A DNA stretch of 64,000 nucleotides, taken from NCBI GenBank assembly GCA_012295275.1, contig CM022665.1, positions 4,542,667 to 4,606,666 of the forward strand, given 5' to 3'. Positions 20,758 to 33,319 of this stretch are shown here, piece after piece (the stretch's first letter is position 1; every line of letters starts with the position of its first letter). The notes under the pieces were generated by a model. It was not told the DNA's origin. It searched no databases and saw nothing but the letters and a program-made list of their open reading frames with translations. The stretch is from Chrysomallon squamiferum. Its lineage: Eukaryota > Mollusca > Gastropoda > Neomphalida > Peltospiridae. Position numbers and translations under genes: made by a program.

Positions 20758-21598
20758 CTACTCCATTTCACTTAGATCTCTGACCATTCTCTGAAATTCG
20801 TCAGTCGTAATGTGTGCATTGTCTAAAACAAACAAACATAAATAAATTTTAATTTCCATTAAATATCAAATTTGAAAGAAAAAGAAGAAAAAATCATTAC
20901 CCTTTATTATACATTTTAAATCACCTTAACCTTTATGGAAATAAAAATGCATATTTCAGATTGACACAGTTATTATTTTCTTTCATTTTCAGAACTTTTT
21001 CATTAAATAATTTACATTTGTAATATTGTTTATGATTAATGGTAGACTTCTATTTCACGTTAAAAATAGGTTTACCTTCGTCAACAAGAGCCAACAAATC
21101 CTCAGCATCTCGACGACTCATTATTTTCTCAAGTTCTTCTTGGTCTAAGAGTCCATCATTGTTGGTGTCGATCTCAGAAATATCTGAAACAAATATATAT
21201 TATACATAAATTATAACTGTATTTTCCATTGAAAATATCAACTGACTTGACAGTTAAGGTTTACCTCTGACATTAGATTGTTCTGGATTTTTATTTTTCC
21301 TCACTTCTGAAGCAAACGTGTACGACATAATTCTGTTCAGTAGCTAAAGATAAAAATTTAATACTTTTTCCAGACTTAAATTTTACGTAAACTAAATGGA
21401 ACTTCCTTTCCAGTGCATACCTCGCTTCCCATTAGCAATCCAGTCTTTTCCTTTTCTGTAAGCCCAGTCTAGAGCTTTACGTTTTGCCCAATCTCTGACC
21501 CTTCTCCATCGGATTCTGATACGGAAACGACCCCAGGCATCAGCCTCGTTCAGGACAGCGAATACCGCTACGAGTACAAGGAGCAGGGCAACTCTCAT
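20758..21598 (-). CDS. D1: cationic peptide precursor with EF-hand propeptide (exons 21598-21421, 21183-21076, 20822-20758)
   Basis: Spliced product is 116 residues. Signal MRVALLLVLVAVFAVL..., cleaved after EADA. The mature 35-mer starts WGRFRIRIRWRRVRDWAKR and continues with the octads RDWAKRKA, LDWAYRKG, KDWIAN before GKR. EF loop 1 is DTNNDGLLDQEE, canonical at positions 1, 3, 5, 6, 9 and 12. Exon 2 is 108 nt, one codon shorter than in A-C, which leaves the second loop one residue short (DEDNAHITTDE), so it is unlikely to bind calcium normally. A longer frame begins at an ATG in intron 0 (21634), but the TTCTTCAG acceptor supports the start at 21598. Confidence 0.87.
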
Positions 21599-21805
21599 CT
21601 GAAGAAGAACAAAATACGTTTTAGAACATCTCACAGTCCAGTAGGTTCTGAAGGTTAAAATTAAATACTATCTGAAGGTCAACAATATATTTGACCTACT
21701 GTTCATAGTTTTCTTAAATTTATGGTTATATAACTACATAGGTACAATCATGCCTGCGCGCACACACATCTGAAGAAGAACAAAATACATTTTTTTATTT
21801 CATTA

Positions 21806-21913
<108 letters not shown>

Positions 21914-21993
21914 AGTGGTAAAGAAGTAAATTTTTCTATTTTAAAAGTAGCATCATATATTTTGTGTTAAAGAAAATAAAAACTATGCCTTAC

Positions 21994-22190
21994 CTTTAAG
22001 TCTGAAATCGGTTATTCAGGTAAAGACTGAATAAAAATGTTATAGCTCGGTATATTTATATTAAATTGGTGTTGTTATTTTCACATAGACCAGAGAGAAA
22101 GAGTGTGAGAACATTTCACAGTGACCATCCTCTAAAACAGTTTTGTGAGAAAATTATTAATGTCAAGATCCTGTTAAAACAATCTGTTGC
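21994..22190 (-). promoter_or_regulatory. D1 promoter and exon 0
   Basis: GCAACAGATTG...TTAACAGGATCTTGAC (to 22190), TTCTCACACTCTTTCTCTC, CACCAATTTAATATAAATA with TATA at 22065-22053. TTATTCAGTC lies about 30 bp after the TATA and fits an initiator. Exon 0 ends GACTTAAAG|GTAAGG at 21994. The distance from box to TATA is about 125 bp, longer than in A-C. Confidence 0.73.
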
Positions 22191-23070
22191 GACTGTTGAA
22201 TTAATACGGTCACGTTACCGATGGCGATGTTCTGTAAACTAATTCCAGAATTATTAGAGTAGACAGATGTAAATATTTTTCTGGACATAATGCTAAATTA
22301 ATTATCTCTAATATTAGAGGGACACATATAAATATAACTTATTATTCTTGTTCTGTTTTCCTTTCATCGCTAGATGCCTTATTATTAATTTTTGTTTTCT
22401 TATTGTAATACAAATTACAGAATTTATAATGTAGAAAGGGTGGTTAAGGTACCTGTTTAATGGGCTAACAAACCAGATTATTTTGTTGCTGTTGTTGTTT
22501 TGGTGTTCCTTTTTACTTCTTCTTTTTTTTTTTTTTTTGTCGTATATTAAATGTATAGGATAAGACAGACATTTCTAGTACACGATTTCATACTGTTTAC
22601 TCGACTAGTCTTGAAGAATATTTTAAATCTAAACCAGAAAAATGATTATTTAGAAGAAAATGAAGAAAATAAAATAAAACTGTATTCATTTTGAAGTAGA
22701 TTAGTTTCTGTTATTCAAAGATTTATGTTTCGGCTGGAACCAATATGAATATCCAAATATATTAAAACAAGTCAATGGAATTCTGATAAGGAAAATAAAA
22801 AGAAAAAATGCTTTTCATGAAAGAATTTGAAGCTGTGTTCTACATTGTATGTTATATGTCTGTATCTATGTGTGTGTTTATAAATATTCTTCTGTGTAAT
22901 AATAAATAGGTTGACAATAGTAGAATTAACAAGAACATAAATATGGATAAGTAGATTATTAATAAATACAGTTTTGACAATTTAGAAACAAAATCGTATG
23001 ACGATTATTTAGAGATTTGTATACAGAAGGTCTTGTTCAGTAACGTGACAATTTTGCCTTAAACTATTAA
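22191..23070. other. Head-to-head spacer D1-A3
   Basis: No gene. Closely related to 8105-8880 and to 42740-43370. Confidence 0.5.
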
Positions 23071-23073
23071 CTA

Positions 23074-23230
23074 GCAACAGATTGTTTTAACAGGATCTCT
23101 GTATTGATGTTTTCACACTTACTTCTTCATGAAAGCAGAAACAAAATCACCAATTTAGTATAAATGGATGGGCTGCTATAACTGTTTTATTAGCCTTTTA
23201 TTTGTTCAGGAATCAGTTTACAGTTCAAAG
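23074..23230 (+). promoter_or_regulatory. A3 promoter and exon 0
   Basis: GCAACAGATTGTTTTAACAG at 23074, TTTTCACACTTAC, TATA element TTTAGTATAAAT at 23154-23165. Exon 0 ends AGTTCAAAG|GTAAG at 23230. Confidence 0.75.
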
Positions 23231-23567
23231 GTAAGAACTATTTATGTATTTTTCATTTGTTCTCCAGAAAATTTATTACGTTGGAAAATATGATACGTTT
23301 ATCATTATGTTTGATTCATACTCATGTTTCATGAATATTTGAATATTTGAAGGTAAATATAACTAATGAAGGGTCAGTTATAACGCGTACAGTACTATAA
23401 GATATAAATATATATATCATTTTGATGTGAGTCGTATATAAACTCTGCTGCAGCATTTTAAATAACAGATTTCAGCAAAGTAGAATGAAATTAACTTCTC
23501 TTTAATTATCTCCAGTAACTTAAGCTAATCTTCTGGTTTTTAAAATAAACTCCTGATTCTTCTTCAG

Positions 23568-24910
23568 ATGAGAATTGCTCTGCTTTTTGTTCTCGTTGCG
23601 GTGTTTGCTGTTCTAAACCAGGGCGATGCTTGGGGTCGGTTTCGAGTCAGAATTCGATGGAGGCGAGTCAGAGATTGGGCAAAACGTGCAGCTGTAAATT
23701 GGGCTGCAAAGAAAGCTGCAACATGGGCATTAGCTGCTGCTGGAAAGCGAGGTGCGTATTCAGTCGATATTCCTATTCAAATTTTCTTTATGATTAAGTG
23801 TCCATCCTTGATTTCTTCTGTAAATACATTGTCAGAGAAAATAATAAATATTCCGCTTCGAAAGATTGTTTGACAATGATTTCTATTTGCGTATGAAAAG
23901 CAAACTTTATCAGAAACGTTAATTAAAAATGAAGAGTATTTTGATTCTACTTAACAGCCGGTAGGATGCTCGTGTCCACTTTATTCATGTACATCTTGGT
24001 TATTAAGGAAATCAGATTTTAATTAAATTTATTTCAGATGTTTCGGATCTTGACACCAACATGGACGGATTCCTCGACAAAGAGGAACTTGAGAAAATAA
24101 TGAGTGAACGAGACGTTGAGGATTTCATGGATCTTGTTGACGAACACGGTAAATTGTTTCTGTTTTGAAAGGAAAATAATCAGCATTTGATTTGTCATCA
24201 AAACCCTTTAATAAAATAATTTAATATATCAGTAGGAGAATGAAACTTTAGAAAACAAAGTAATTTAGAGAAAAATATTAGAGTCAAGTTATTTATGAAC
24301 ATAGTAATTTCATTCTGACCTCAATATGTTTTACCAAGTGAAACGCATAGTACTAAATGTCTATTGATGAGAAGACCTGATTCACTAAACAAATGATTTG
24401 CTTGGATTTTCTAAATAGTTAAAGCTAAAAATATAAATATGCCTATTTGAATTTCTCAATAGAGACTGTCGATGTACTCTGACTGAAGATGAACAGATGT
24501 TTTGCTAATATATTGTCGATAATACTGTATTCAGTCTAAATGTACGAACACTTCACTGATAATTATTGTCTTCATATCAAAGATGATTTTGTGAATTTAT
24601 GTAGATAATACGTAGAACAAAGTCTTAAGTAAAATCTGTCGTATAAAGTTTGACAAAACTGTCACTGTTTGATGTGACTGCTGATAAAATTCTCAAAGAA
24701 ATTTAAATTCAAATTTATGATTTAAAATGTAAATATCATTACAATGTCCTTATGCGATATTTATATTTAATATTTGATTACTTTAAGAAAAGGTTCGTGT
24801 TGTTGTTGTTGTTGTTGATGTTGTTATTGTTATTATTACTACTAGGAAACTCTCAGATTACAACTGACGACTTTCAGAGAGTGGTCAGAGAACTGAACGA
24901 GATGCAATAA
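23568..24910 (+). CDS. A3: cationic peptide precursor with EF-hand propeptide (exons 23568-23751, 24038-24148, 24846-24910)
   Basis: A 119-residue precursor differing from A1 by Lys for Gln in the second octad (NWAAKKAA), which adds a positive charge to the mature 37-mer, and by Glu for Asp near the end (LNEMQ). Signal peptide, GKR amidation site and EF loop DTNMDGFLDKEE are unchanged. Loop 2 region is DEHGNSQITTDD. Exon 3 has GTGGTC where A1, A2 and C1 have GTTGTC, a marker shared only with C3. It lies head-to-head with D1 and tail-to-tail with D2. Confidence 0.88.
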
Positions 24911-24963
24911 AAAGAAGAGGTTTGTTTACAATTAGAAAAATGTGTCTTTTTAAAGTGTCCGTC

Positions 24964-25025
24964 TTCTTCTTCTTCTCCTCCTCCTCCTTCTTCTTCTTCT
25001 TCTTCTTCTTCTTATTATTATTATA
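24964..25025. repeat. (TTC)n/(TCC)n/(TTA)n microsatellite in A3 3'-UTR intron
   Basis: Same position as the much longer tract in A1 and C3. Confidence 0.85.
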
Positions 25026-25220
25026 CAGTTTGTTAATATTTGAGGAAAACCTTGGTTATTTTGAACTCTCTTCGTCGTTTTATTATTATCAATGTTGATT
25101 TGCTACCGTTGTTATTCTTTTTACTGTTTTTATTCACAACTAAAAATCTTGATCATTATTAAAACATTAAAATTCCTAAACATTTTATGATTTAATTATG
25201 TTTTTTCTTTCTTTTAATAG

Positions 25221-25258
25221 ATTGAGTCGAATAGAGGAAGACGATTTACAGAAATAAA
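25221..25258 (+). terminator. A3 non-coding 3' exon and poly(A) signal
   Basis: Acceptor CTTTTAATAG before 25221; AATAAA at 25253-25258. Confidence 0.62.
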
Positions 25259-26329
25259 ATAAAACAGTATAGTTACAAATGTTTTAGTATTTATATTTAA
25301 TTTAATATATTTTATTCTCAGAGAAAACGTAATTTCTAGAAGTAGGTTTCAATCAATACTTTCATAAAAAGGCAAACCAGTGAAACAGAAATCGTTTGTG
25401 TTAGCTGTTAAAGCTCAACATGAGATAATTTTCATGTAGACAGTTTTTTTCTTTTTTGGGGGGGGGGTTGTGTAGAAGGGACGAATCAAAATTAAGGTAA
25501 CGAAACAGTATGTAAATGTTTATAATTTGAAATCAAAATTTTACATGATACTGAGAGAGCCATAGAGAAAATAAACTTCAAAATTGCTTTGATTCTTTTT
25601 CATGCAGTATCCTCAAAGAATGCTGTTTCAGGATCTTGCTCGCCGGTTTGTGCTCATGATATCAAGGGAAGCTACTCCATCATAAGATAATTTAGCCTAC
25701 GTATTTTTTTTCGTACACAGCAAATTGATTAGGCAGGCTTTTTCTCAGTCGTTGTGAATGAAAGAGTAAACGAGAGGATACACACACACATGTGGACATC
25801 AGATTTGTTTTATTTTAATTTTTTACGTTTGTAAGACGTGCAAGTAGGAACCCCACTGATAGCCTGCGTCCTGCAAATGTAAACAGAAGATACGTACAAG
25901 CACGAAATGTACTTCTTCCTTCAATTTGTTTAGTGAAAACAAATACACGTCTTCTTACTTATGTGCTATTTGCTCAGTATTTTGAAACCACTTTTTATAG
26001 GTGGAAAGATAACACGATGTTTGTGTGATTGTACTGTTAACAAGATACGAAATAACACGTTCAGAAAATCAGTTATTCTTAACTGATCTCACAACATCCT
26101 GTTTCACATTATTCGACACAAATCATATAGACTAGTACGTTTAACAGACCAAATGTTTCGAAAAACTTGGTTAAATCGCCTATATCTTGAAATAACAATA
26201 TTTTAAAACTGCAGCAGAGCAGATTAATTAACATTAATATTAAAAAATACAATATTTAATTCTTAATGGTAACAGTTAGGTAATTTTCTGTTAAGAGATC
26301 TACAGATTCGCAGTCTATGGGTGTATCGG

Positions 26330-27270
26330 TGTGAATGTTCGAACCATGTCATTCATTACTGGAGGTACGGATCGAGTATTGTGTCACGTATGGAAGACAT
26401 CCATTATTCCAGTGATACTGAGCAGCTTGCTGCAGACCTGCAAGAATTAGTCTGCCAAAGTCCACTGAAGTCAACTTCACATAAGAAGCAAAATTCTGGA
26501 TTTATTCAGTGTCATTTAATTCACAGTCCTATATAACTGACAGTCAACATAGGAAAGAAAATAAAACAGGTGCTGGTCTGAGGTGCCAGTGGAACCTTGC
26601 ATATATAAATCCATTGCTGAAATTTTATCATGAGGACTTAGAGAAAATAAACTTTTAATTTTCTTTTATCCTTTGTCATCTAGCATCTTCAAAGAATTCT
26701 GTTTCACCATCTTGCTTGCCGGTTTCCGCTCAAGATATAAAGGGAAGCTACTCCATCATAACATATTCTAGCCTCCGTATTTTTTCCATACACAGTGATT
26801 CCATTAGGAAAGGAAACAGTCACCTTTCAAGAAACATTCGTGGCTCGAGGTAAACGGGCAGAATTTTTCTCAGTCTTTGTAAATGAGTGAACAAGATGAT
26901 ATACACGAGGTGTCCAAATAGGAAACCCAAATAATCCGCCCCTGATAACCTCTGTGATGCATCGTAATGCGAAATGCAATTAACATTAATATTAAAAGAT
27001 GGAATAGAAATGCGTTGCTGCTGCTAATTTATCATAATCCCATGATTTATCGCTAACACTGGATCTTTGGGAATACCTTGGTCATGCATCTCACGTCGTC
27101 CACAAATGAAAAAACTGAGAAAACTGGAAACACGTGCTGCAACAGGAGTGGAATGCTTTGTTCCAGAACACTGTTAGCAGTCCTATTACGTTGAAGAGAA
27201 GAAGATGTTTCAGGTGGCGGTCATATGCGATATTCATTTGCCATTGTGTCTTTTATACGTACATGAATTA
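26330..27270 (+). mobile_element. Tc1/mariner-like relic, copy 3, internally rearranged
   Basis: The left part (26330-26640) matches copy 5 at 39130. It is interrupted at about 26640-27000 by shared flank DNA of the kind seen at 11330-11600. The C-terminal block resumes at about 27010-27270 with CATGATTTATCGCTAACACT and GTGGAATGCTTTGTTCCAGA. The interruption looks like a recombination between two copies. No frame is intact. Confidence 0.55.
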
Positions 27271-27998
27271 AAACTAGTCACTGATTGTGCATTCTTTTAT
27301 GTTTGTCATTAACAGACATCCATTTATCGCTGTTCACAGCATAAACATTTGTTGCTCCGGTATACTTTTCAGAAACAGAAGTAACAAGAACGCATATAAA
27401 AGTATGAAAAGTATTAATAAATACATTTCTGACGATTATGCGACAATTATTGAATTGTGTTAAACATCACCTTTGCATCAATGTTTAAGAGTTACTTGCT
27501 CAACAAAATCACCAGGTTTTGGTAAATTCAAACAAAATATGGAAATAATTATAATGCTGCTTAACGTATGATCTAAAACGTGCATGATTTACTTTTACAC
27601 ACACAGAAACACACAAAGACAGACACACACACATACACACAGATATATCCATTTGATTTCAACGAAACCTTTTATTGGTGAATATGTTTCACTATGTTCA
27701 TGGGTAACTCACCCTTAAACGTTTCTCCTTCGGTTTCCACAAATCATAAAACTGCAGATGAAAATTAAAGAGGGAAATAAGAGAAAGACGAGTTTTCTAT
27801 GGTTAAGACACTTCCATGTAATCAAGTTGTATGTTGAATTTTTAATTTTTAAATTCTTTTAAACAAACTAAAACAAAACAAAAAAATATGCCTGTATATA
27901 TATATTTTTTTTTATTCAGAGTGTGGGTACGAGAATAATCTGTCAATGAAAGAAAATATATGATTGACTGAAACACATAAACAAAGCATAAACAAAGC

Positions 27999-28036
<38 letters not shown>

Positions 28037-28188
28037 TAAAAAAAAAGCAAAAACAAAACCTGTGTGTACACCCCTCGAACAAAAACCCGATGAAATAAAT
28101 ATGAAAGAAACACAAAGAGCACTTATTAAGCAGTCAATAACAAATATATTTTTAAAAGTAGAACAACAACAACAACAACAACAACAAC

Positions 28189-28233
<45 letters not shown>

Positions 28234-28369
28234 GATCATCATGACGATGATGATAATGGAGCCGAATAAGATTTTAAAAAAATCAAATAAAAATTAAGAA
28301 TAGTAACGGGTATTTTAAATGAGACGTGTCAATAATAAAAAAATCAAATCAGACGAACCTCTTCTGTTT
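27270..28369. other. A3-D2 spacer with CA repeats and AAT/ACA microsatellites
   Basis: No gene. (AAT)n at 28000-28037 and (ACA)n/(AAT)n at 28163-28232. The D-type flank begins near 27700. Confidence 0.55.
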
Positions 28370-29187
28370 CTACTCCATTTCACTTAGATCTCTGACCATT
28401 CTCTGAAATTCGTCAGTCGTAATGTGTGCATTGTCTAAAACAAACAAACAAACATAAATAAATTATAATATCCATTAAATATCAAATTTGAAAGAAAAAG
28501 AAGAAAAAAGTCATTACCCTTTATTATTCATTTTAATTCATCTTAATCTTTACGGAAATAAAAATGCATATTTCAGATTGACACAGTTATTATTTTCTTT
28601 CTTTTTCAGAAGTAATCTGAATATTTTTTCATTAAATAATTTACACTTGTAATATCGTTTATGATTAAAGGTACATTTCTATTTCACGTTAAAAATAGGT
28701 TTACCTTCGTCAACAAGAGCCAACAAATCCTCAGCATCTCGACGACTCATTATTTTCTCAAGTTCTTCTTGGTCTAAGAGTCCATCATTGTTGGTGTCGA
28801 TCTCAGAAATATCTGACACAAATATATATATTATATATAAATTAGAACTGTATTTTTACATAGAAAAGATCAACTGACCTGACAGTTTATGTTTAGTTCT
28901 GAGACTAAATTGTTCTTGATTGATATTTTTCATATCCTCAGTTCTTAAGCAAAAGTGTACGACGTAATTCTTTACAGTAGCTAAAGATAAAAATTTAATT
29001 ATTTTTTTCTGAACTTAAATTTAACGTAAACTAAGTGCGTACCTCGCTTGTCATTCGCAATCAATGACATTAGTTTTGCGCAACCCCAGTCTACAGCTTT
29101 TCTTTTCAACGAGTCTAGTAAGAATGCATCAGCCTCGATCAGTACAGCGAATACCACTACGAGTACAAGGAGCAGGGCAACTCTCAT
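28370..29187 (-). CDS. D2: divergent D-type precursor, cationic block lost (exons 29187-29043, 28812-28705, 28434-28370)
   Basis: The frame is open and spliceable, giving 105 residues. The signal peptide is D-type (MRVALLLVLVVVFAVLIEADA). The mature part is FLLDSLKRKAVDWGC..., so the Arg/aromatic N-terminal block of the family is absent and exon 1 is 33 nt shorter than in D1. A single Cys appears. The amidation Gly before KR is Asp (NDKR), so amidation is not expected. Charge falls to about +2. The EF-hand part (DTNNDGLLDQEE, then the short second loop) is the same as D1. No D-type promoter or exon 0 was found upstream to 30300. It may be neofunctionalised or dying; the intact frame argues against long decay. 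Confidence 0.68.
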
Positions 29188-29299
29188 CTGAAGAAGAACA
29201 AAATACGTTTTAGAACATCTCACAGTCCAGTAGATTCTGAAGGTAAAAATTAAATACTATCTGAAGGTCAAAAATATATTTTACCTATTGTTCATAGTC

Positions 29300-29564
29300 T
29301 TCTTAAATTTATGGTTATATAACTACATAGATACAATCACGCCTGCGCGCACCCACACAAACAATCCATACAAGCATGGATGCATACATACATGCATACA
29401 AAATACTAACACACATACATGGTATATGGAAACACTTTTGTACAGAGATGAACATGAAAAGATTAACCTTTGAAACATTTTCAGTTATGAATCATATTAT
29501 CTAAATATGTGAAAATAAAATGTATTAAATATTTAAAATGGAATAATAATAATAATAATAATAA

Positions 29565-29595
<31 letters not shown>

Positions 29596-29633
29596 AAGAA
29601 GAAAAAAGACAAATTAGTTGTCGAATCATCATC

Positions 29634-29664
<31 letters not shown>

Positions 29665-30310
29665 ATATACAAACACAATATCGAAATAATAATATACATT
29701 AACTTTCGATGTAAACTGGGTATGATTTATTTAATTTACACACACGCACACACACACACACACAAACACGCATGCGTTAGTTTTACAACATCGCTAATCA
29801 AGGAATCAAGGAAGAACTCAATACGGGCTCACTGGTTCCACAGAAACAGACACAGAACATTTCTTTGAATTCCTTTTCTTTTATCAATCTCTATAATCTA
29901 TTAGCAGAGGATATCTGTCATGGCAGTGATAACGAAGTGACGCGTTTCCATTATAAATCGTACAAAAAGAGCTTACTCTCCTTGATTTTGTTTCTGTAGA
30001 TTTTTAAGAAGGCAGATTCTATTTTATTTAATATAGATTTAAATATTTCGGTTAAAAAATTCACCATCATTCTTTTCATCATTCGTCACTTTATCCAAAC
30101 TTTTAGTAGGTTTATCATATGTCAAGCAATCATCTAGTAATTTAAATCTGTCAGAAATAAGTTATAACTAGATATATTAAAATATCCATTACTGACGGAC
30201 ATGTGTTGCTGTTTTGATGGGTTAAATCACTGATAAACTCGTTTCCTTATTAAGAAGGAGAAATAAGAAAAAGAGAAAATCTTTCTATAACCAACTGATT
30301 ACCAAACTAA
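29300..30310. other. D2-C2 spacer; no D-type promoter present
   Basis: The D1-like intron sequence runs to about 29350 (CACGCCTGCGCGCAC) and then becomes like the DNA upstream of C1 (17460-17600). (AAT)n-(AAG)n at 29538-29605, (CATA)/(TA) at 29635-29665 and (CA)n at 29740-29765. No gene seen. Confidence 0.55.
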
Positions 30311-30313
30311 CTC

Positions 30314-30469
30314 GCAAGGCACTGGATAAACAGGACCTTTGTATTCATGTTTTCACACTTACTTGTTGATGAAAACAGATATAAAATCACCAGTTTAGTA
30401 TAAATTCGTGGACAGCTATAATAGTTTCAGTCGCTTTTTTTCTCTCAGAAATCAATTTACACTTGAAAG
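30314..30469 (+). promoter_or_regulatory. C2 promoter and exon 0
   Basis: Box 1 is weaker (GCAAGGCACTGGATAAACAG), then TTTTCACACTTAC, TATA element TTTAGTATAAAT at 30394-30405, and TTTCAGTCGC about 30 bp on as initiator. Exon 0 ends ACTTGAAAG|GTAAG at 30469. Confidence 0.72.
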
Positions 30470-30704
30470 GTAAGAAACACATCTTTTTCATTTGCTCAGA
30501 AATTTCACTTTTGGAAATCTCCTATTAATCCCACTTTGATTTATCTAATTTGAATATCTTGAGACTTCCTGAATGATGTAAAACTTAATACATTTATTTT
30601 ACGAGTAATAAAAGTGAATGTTGTATTGAGCATAGTTAACTGGGTTTGTCTGGGTAAGTTTGGCTATTCGTCTGGTTTCAAAATAAACGCTGATTCTTCT
30701 TCAG

Positions 30705-31199
30705 ATGAGAATTGCTTTCCTCTTTGTTCTCGTTGCGGTGTTTGCTCTTCTAAACCAGGGTGAAGCTTGGCGTCGGTTTCGTATTAGAATTCGATGGAGG
30801 CGAGTCAGAGATTGGGCAAAACGTGCAGCTGTAAACTGGGCTCTAAAGAAAGCAGCAACATTGGCAGTAGCGGCTGCTGGAAAGCGAGGTATGTGTGCTC
30901 AATTTAGATTCTTATTAAAATTAAATACGTTTTCTTTATTATTATGCGTCCATACTAGCTATTTCTTGTATATATTTTGAAACAGAAAGTCTACTGCTGT
31001 CCCAAAACTTGTTTTACAGTGATTTATGTCAAAGACAGGAAATCTAATTTTTAAGGAATTTATTTCAGATGTATCTGGTCTTGACACGAACATGGACGGA
31101 TTTCTCGACAAAGAGGAACTTGAGAAAATAATGAGTGAACGAGACGTTGAGGATTTCATGGATCTTGTTGACGAGAACGGTAAATTTATTCTTAATTAA
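30705..31199 (+). pseudogene. C2: C-type precursor lacking exon 3 (exons 30705-30888, 31069-31179; retained-intron stop at 31197-31199)
   Basis: Exons 1 and 2 are intact and encode the same signal peptide, mature 37-mer and first EF loop as C1. Exon 3 and the family's usual 3' exon are missing: intron 2 matches C3 up to about 31433 (AAATCTGTCATATAA), then jumps to the sequence that normally lies after exon 3 (TCTTTTTAAAGTGTCTGTC). If intron 2 is simply retained, the frame adds Gly-Lys-Phe-Ile-Leu-Asn and stops at 31197, giving 104 residues with an intact secreted peptide but no second EF-hand. Promoter and exon 0 are intact, so it could still be expressed; I class it as a truncated copy. Confidence 0.75.
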
Positions 31200-32640
31200 T
31201 AAAGAAACTAATCATGATTTGATTCATCAACAACGGCATTTAGCGATATAATTTAAAATATGAGTTCTGATAAAATCTGTTCTTCTAAACAAATTACCTT
31301 GTTGGATTTTCAAAATAACAGCACAGAAAATACGATAATGTTTATCAGCATATCAAAGATGATTTTATTTAATTAAGGAGGGATTATGGAGAAGAAATTA
31401 AAGTAAAACAACAAAGTTAAATCTGTCATATAATGGATCTTTTTAAAGTGTCTGTCTTCTTCTTCCTCGACTTCTTCTTCTTCTTCTTCTTCTTCTTATG
31501 TTTGTTAGTATTTAAAAACCAAAAAAGTCATATTGAACTGTCTGCCTTCTTCTTCTTCTTCGTAATTTTATTATGATCAGTATTGATTTACCACCGTTGT
31601 TATTCTTATTATTGTTATTGTTATTATTTTTATTATTCACAACTAATATTCTTAATCATTTTTAAAACATTAAAATTTTTAAACATTTTATGATTTAATT
31701 ACTTATTTTCTTTCTTCTTCTTCTTCTTATTATTATTAGGCCGTTTATTAATGTTCTAAAACAAAACGCAATTCGTGCAAGCAGGTTTCAGTCAGTGCTT
31801 TGATGCCTATATGAATCAGGAAAACAGAAATCGTTTGTGTTAGTTGTAAGAAGTCAACATCAACTAATTTGCATGAAGACAATTTTTAATAGCCAGAGAC
31901 GATTCATTATTTAGGTAAGGGGGTATTGCGGAACAATATGTAAATGTTTATAATATCAAATTAAAAATGTGTACACAATAGTGAGAGAGACACAGAGAAC
32001 ATAACTTTTAATTTGCTTTGTCATCTAGCATTCTCAAAGAATGCTGTTTCAGCGTCTTGCTCGACGGTTTCCGCTCAATATATAAAGGGAAGCTACTCCA
32101 TCATAACAGATTTTAGCCTCTGGTTTTTTTTCTAACAAAGCGATTCCATCAGGAAAGGAAACAGTCATCTTTCAAAAAACATTCATAGATCGAGGTAAAC
32201 AGGCAGAATTTTTCTCAGTCTTTGTGAATGGGTGAACCATATGATACACACGAGGTGTGCAACTAGGAAACCCAAATAATCCGCCCCTGATAACCTTTGT
32301 GATGCATCGTACAAATGTGAAGAAACCATACGTCTACACATACAAACACGAAATGTAATTGTCACTTCAATTTATTTAGCGAAAACACAGAAACGTTTTG
32401 CTACTTAAATGCTATTTAAGACCGGTATTTTGAGAAAGATAATATTATTGAAAACATCACAAATGATACAGACTAGCAGTTTAGCAGATTAAAAGTTGCG
32501 ATTTATTAAATAACCTTATTTTAATATTGTAAGAGCGAAATCGAATTAACATTAATATTAAATGTTGGAATATTTCATTGTTAAATAGAACAGTTACATA
32601 ACTTTATGATAACAGATACAGAGGTTCGTAGTATGTAGTG
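31200..32640. other. C2 downstream flank
   Basis: Contains the deletion junction near 31433, (TTC)n at 31450-31497 and shared flank sequence. 32030-32640 is near-identical to the A2 flank. No gene. Confidence 0.5.
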
Positions 32641-32659
32641 TGTTGGTGTGAATCATCCA

Positions 32660-33030
32660 ATCACGCCATCCATTATTAGCGGTTCATTTCAAGTGTCGTG
32701 TCATCTGTTGAAGACATCCATTATTCCAGTGATACTGAACAGCTTGCTTCAGACCAGGAAGAATTAGTCTGCCAAAGTCCATTGAATTTAGGTTCACATA
32801 AACCCGTAAAATTCTGGTTTTATTCAGTGTCATTTAATTCACAGTTCCGTGTATTGACCGTCAACAGAGGAAAGAAAAGAAAATAGGTGGTGTGGTCTAA
32901 TGTGTCACTGGAACCTTCCATATATAAATCCATTGTTGCTGTTAATTTATCATCATCCGGACTGTCCCATGATTTATCGCCAACATTGGATCTTTTGGAT
33001 TACCTTGGTCAATGCATCTCACGTCGTCCT
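32660..33030 (+). mobile_element. Tc1/mariner-like relic, copy 4, truncated
   Basis: Matches copy 2 (GTGTCACTGGAACCTTCCAT, then GGACTGTCCCATGATTTATC) and stops abruptly at about 33030 (CACGTCGTCC|TCATGG), where B-type flank begins. An in-frame TAG at 32884-32886 splits the frame. Confidence 0.6.
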
Positions 33031-33319
33031 CATGGTTATATTATCCACATAGCAAACACATTTTACTGCTTTTTATTATTGCTTATTCTAAATACATTTT
33101 AATTTTCCTCTAAGGAAAAAACAACACAAAAATCAATATTTATTAAGATAAAAATTCCTTTCATTCCTTCATGTATTTATTTATTTCGTTTTATTTATTG
33201 TTTTATTTATTTATTTATTTATTTATATATTTGTTTGTTTCTTTATTTGATTTTAAGTGTTTCACGATTGCTATCCTCACCAAAAGAAAAAGAAATATAC
33301 ACGTTGAAAAATAAAAGCT

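Noticed and set aside
21599-21634. Upstream in-frame ATG in D1, D2 and D3 adding about a dozen residues (and the longer frame at 34730 in B3)
   Set aside because: These lie in intron 0 upstream of a conserved CAG|ATG acceptor and would spoil the signal peptide.
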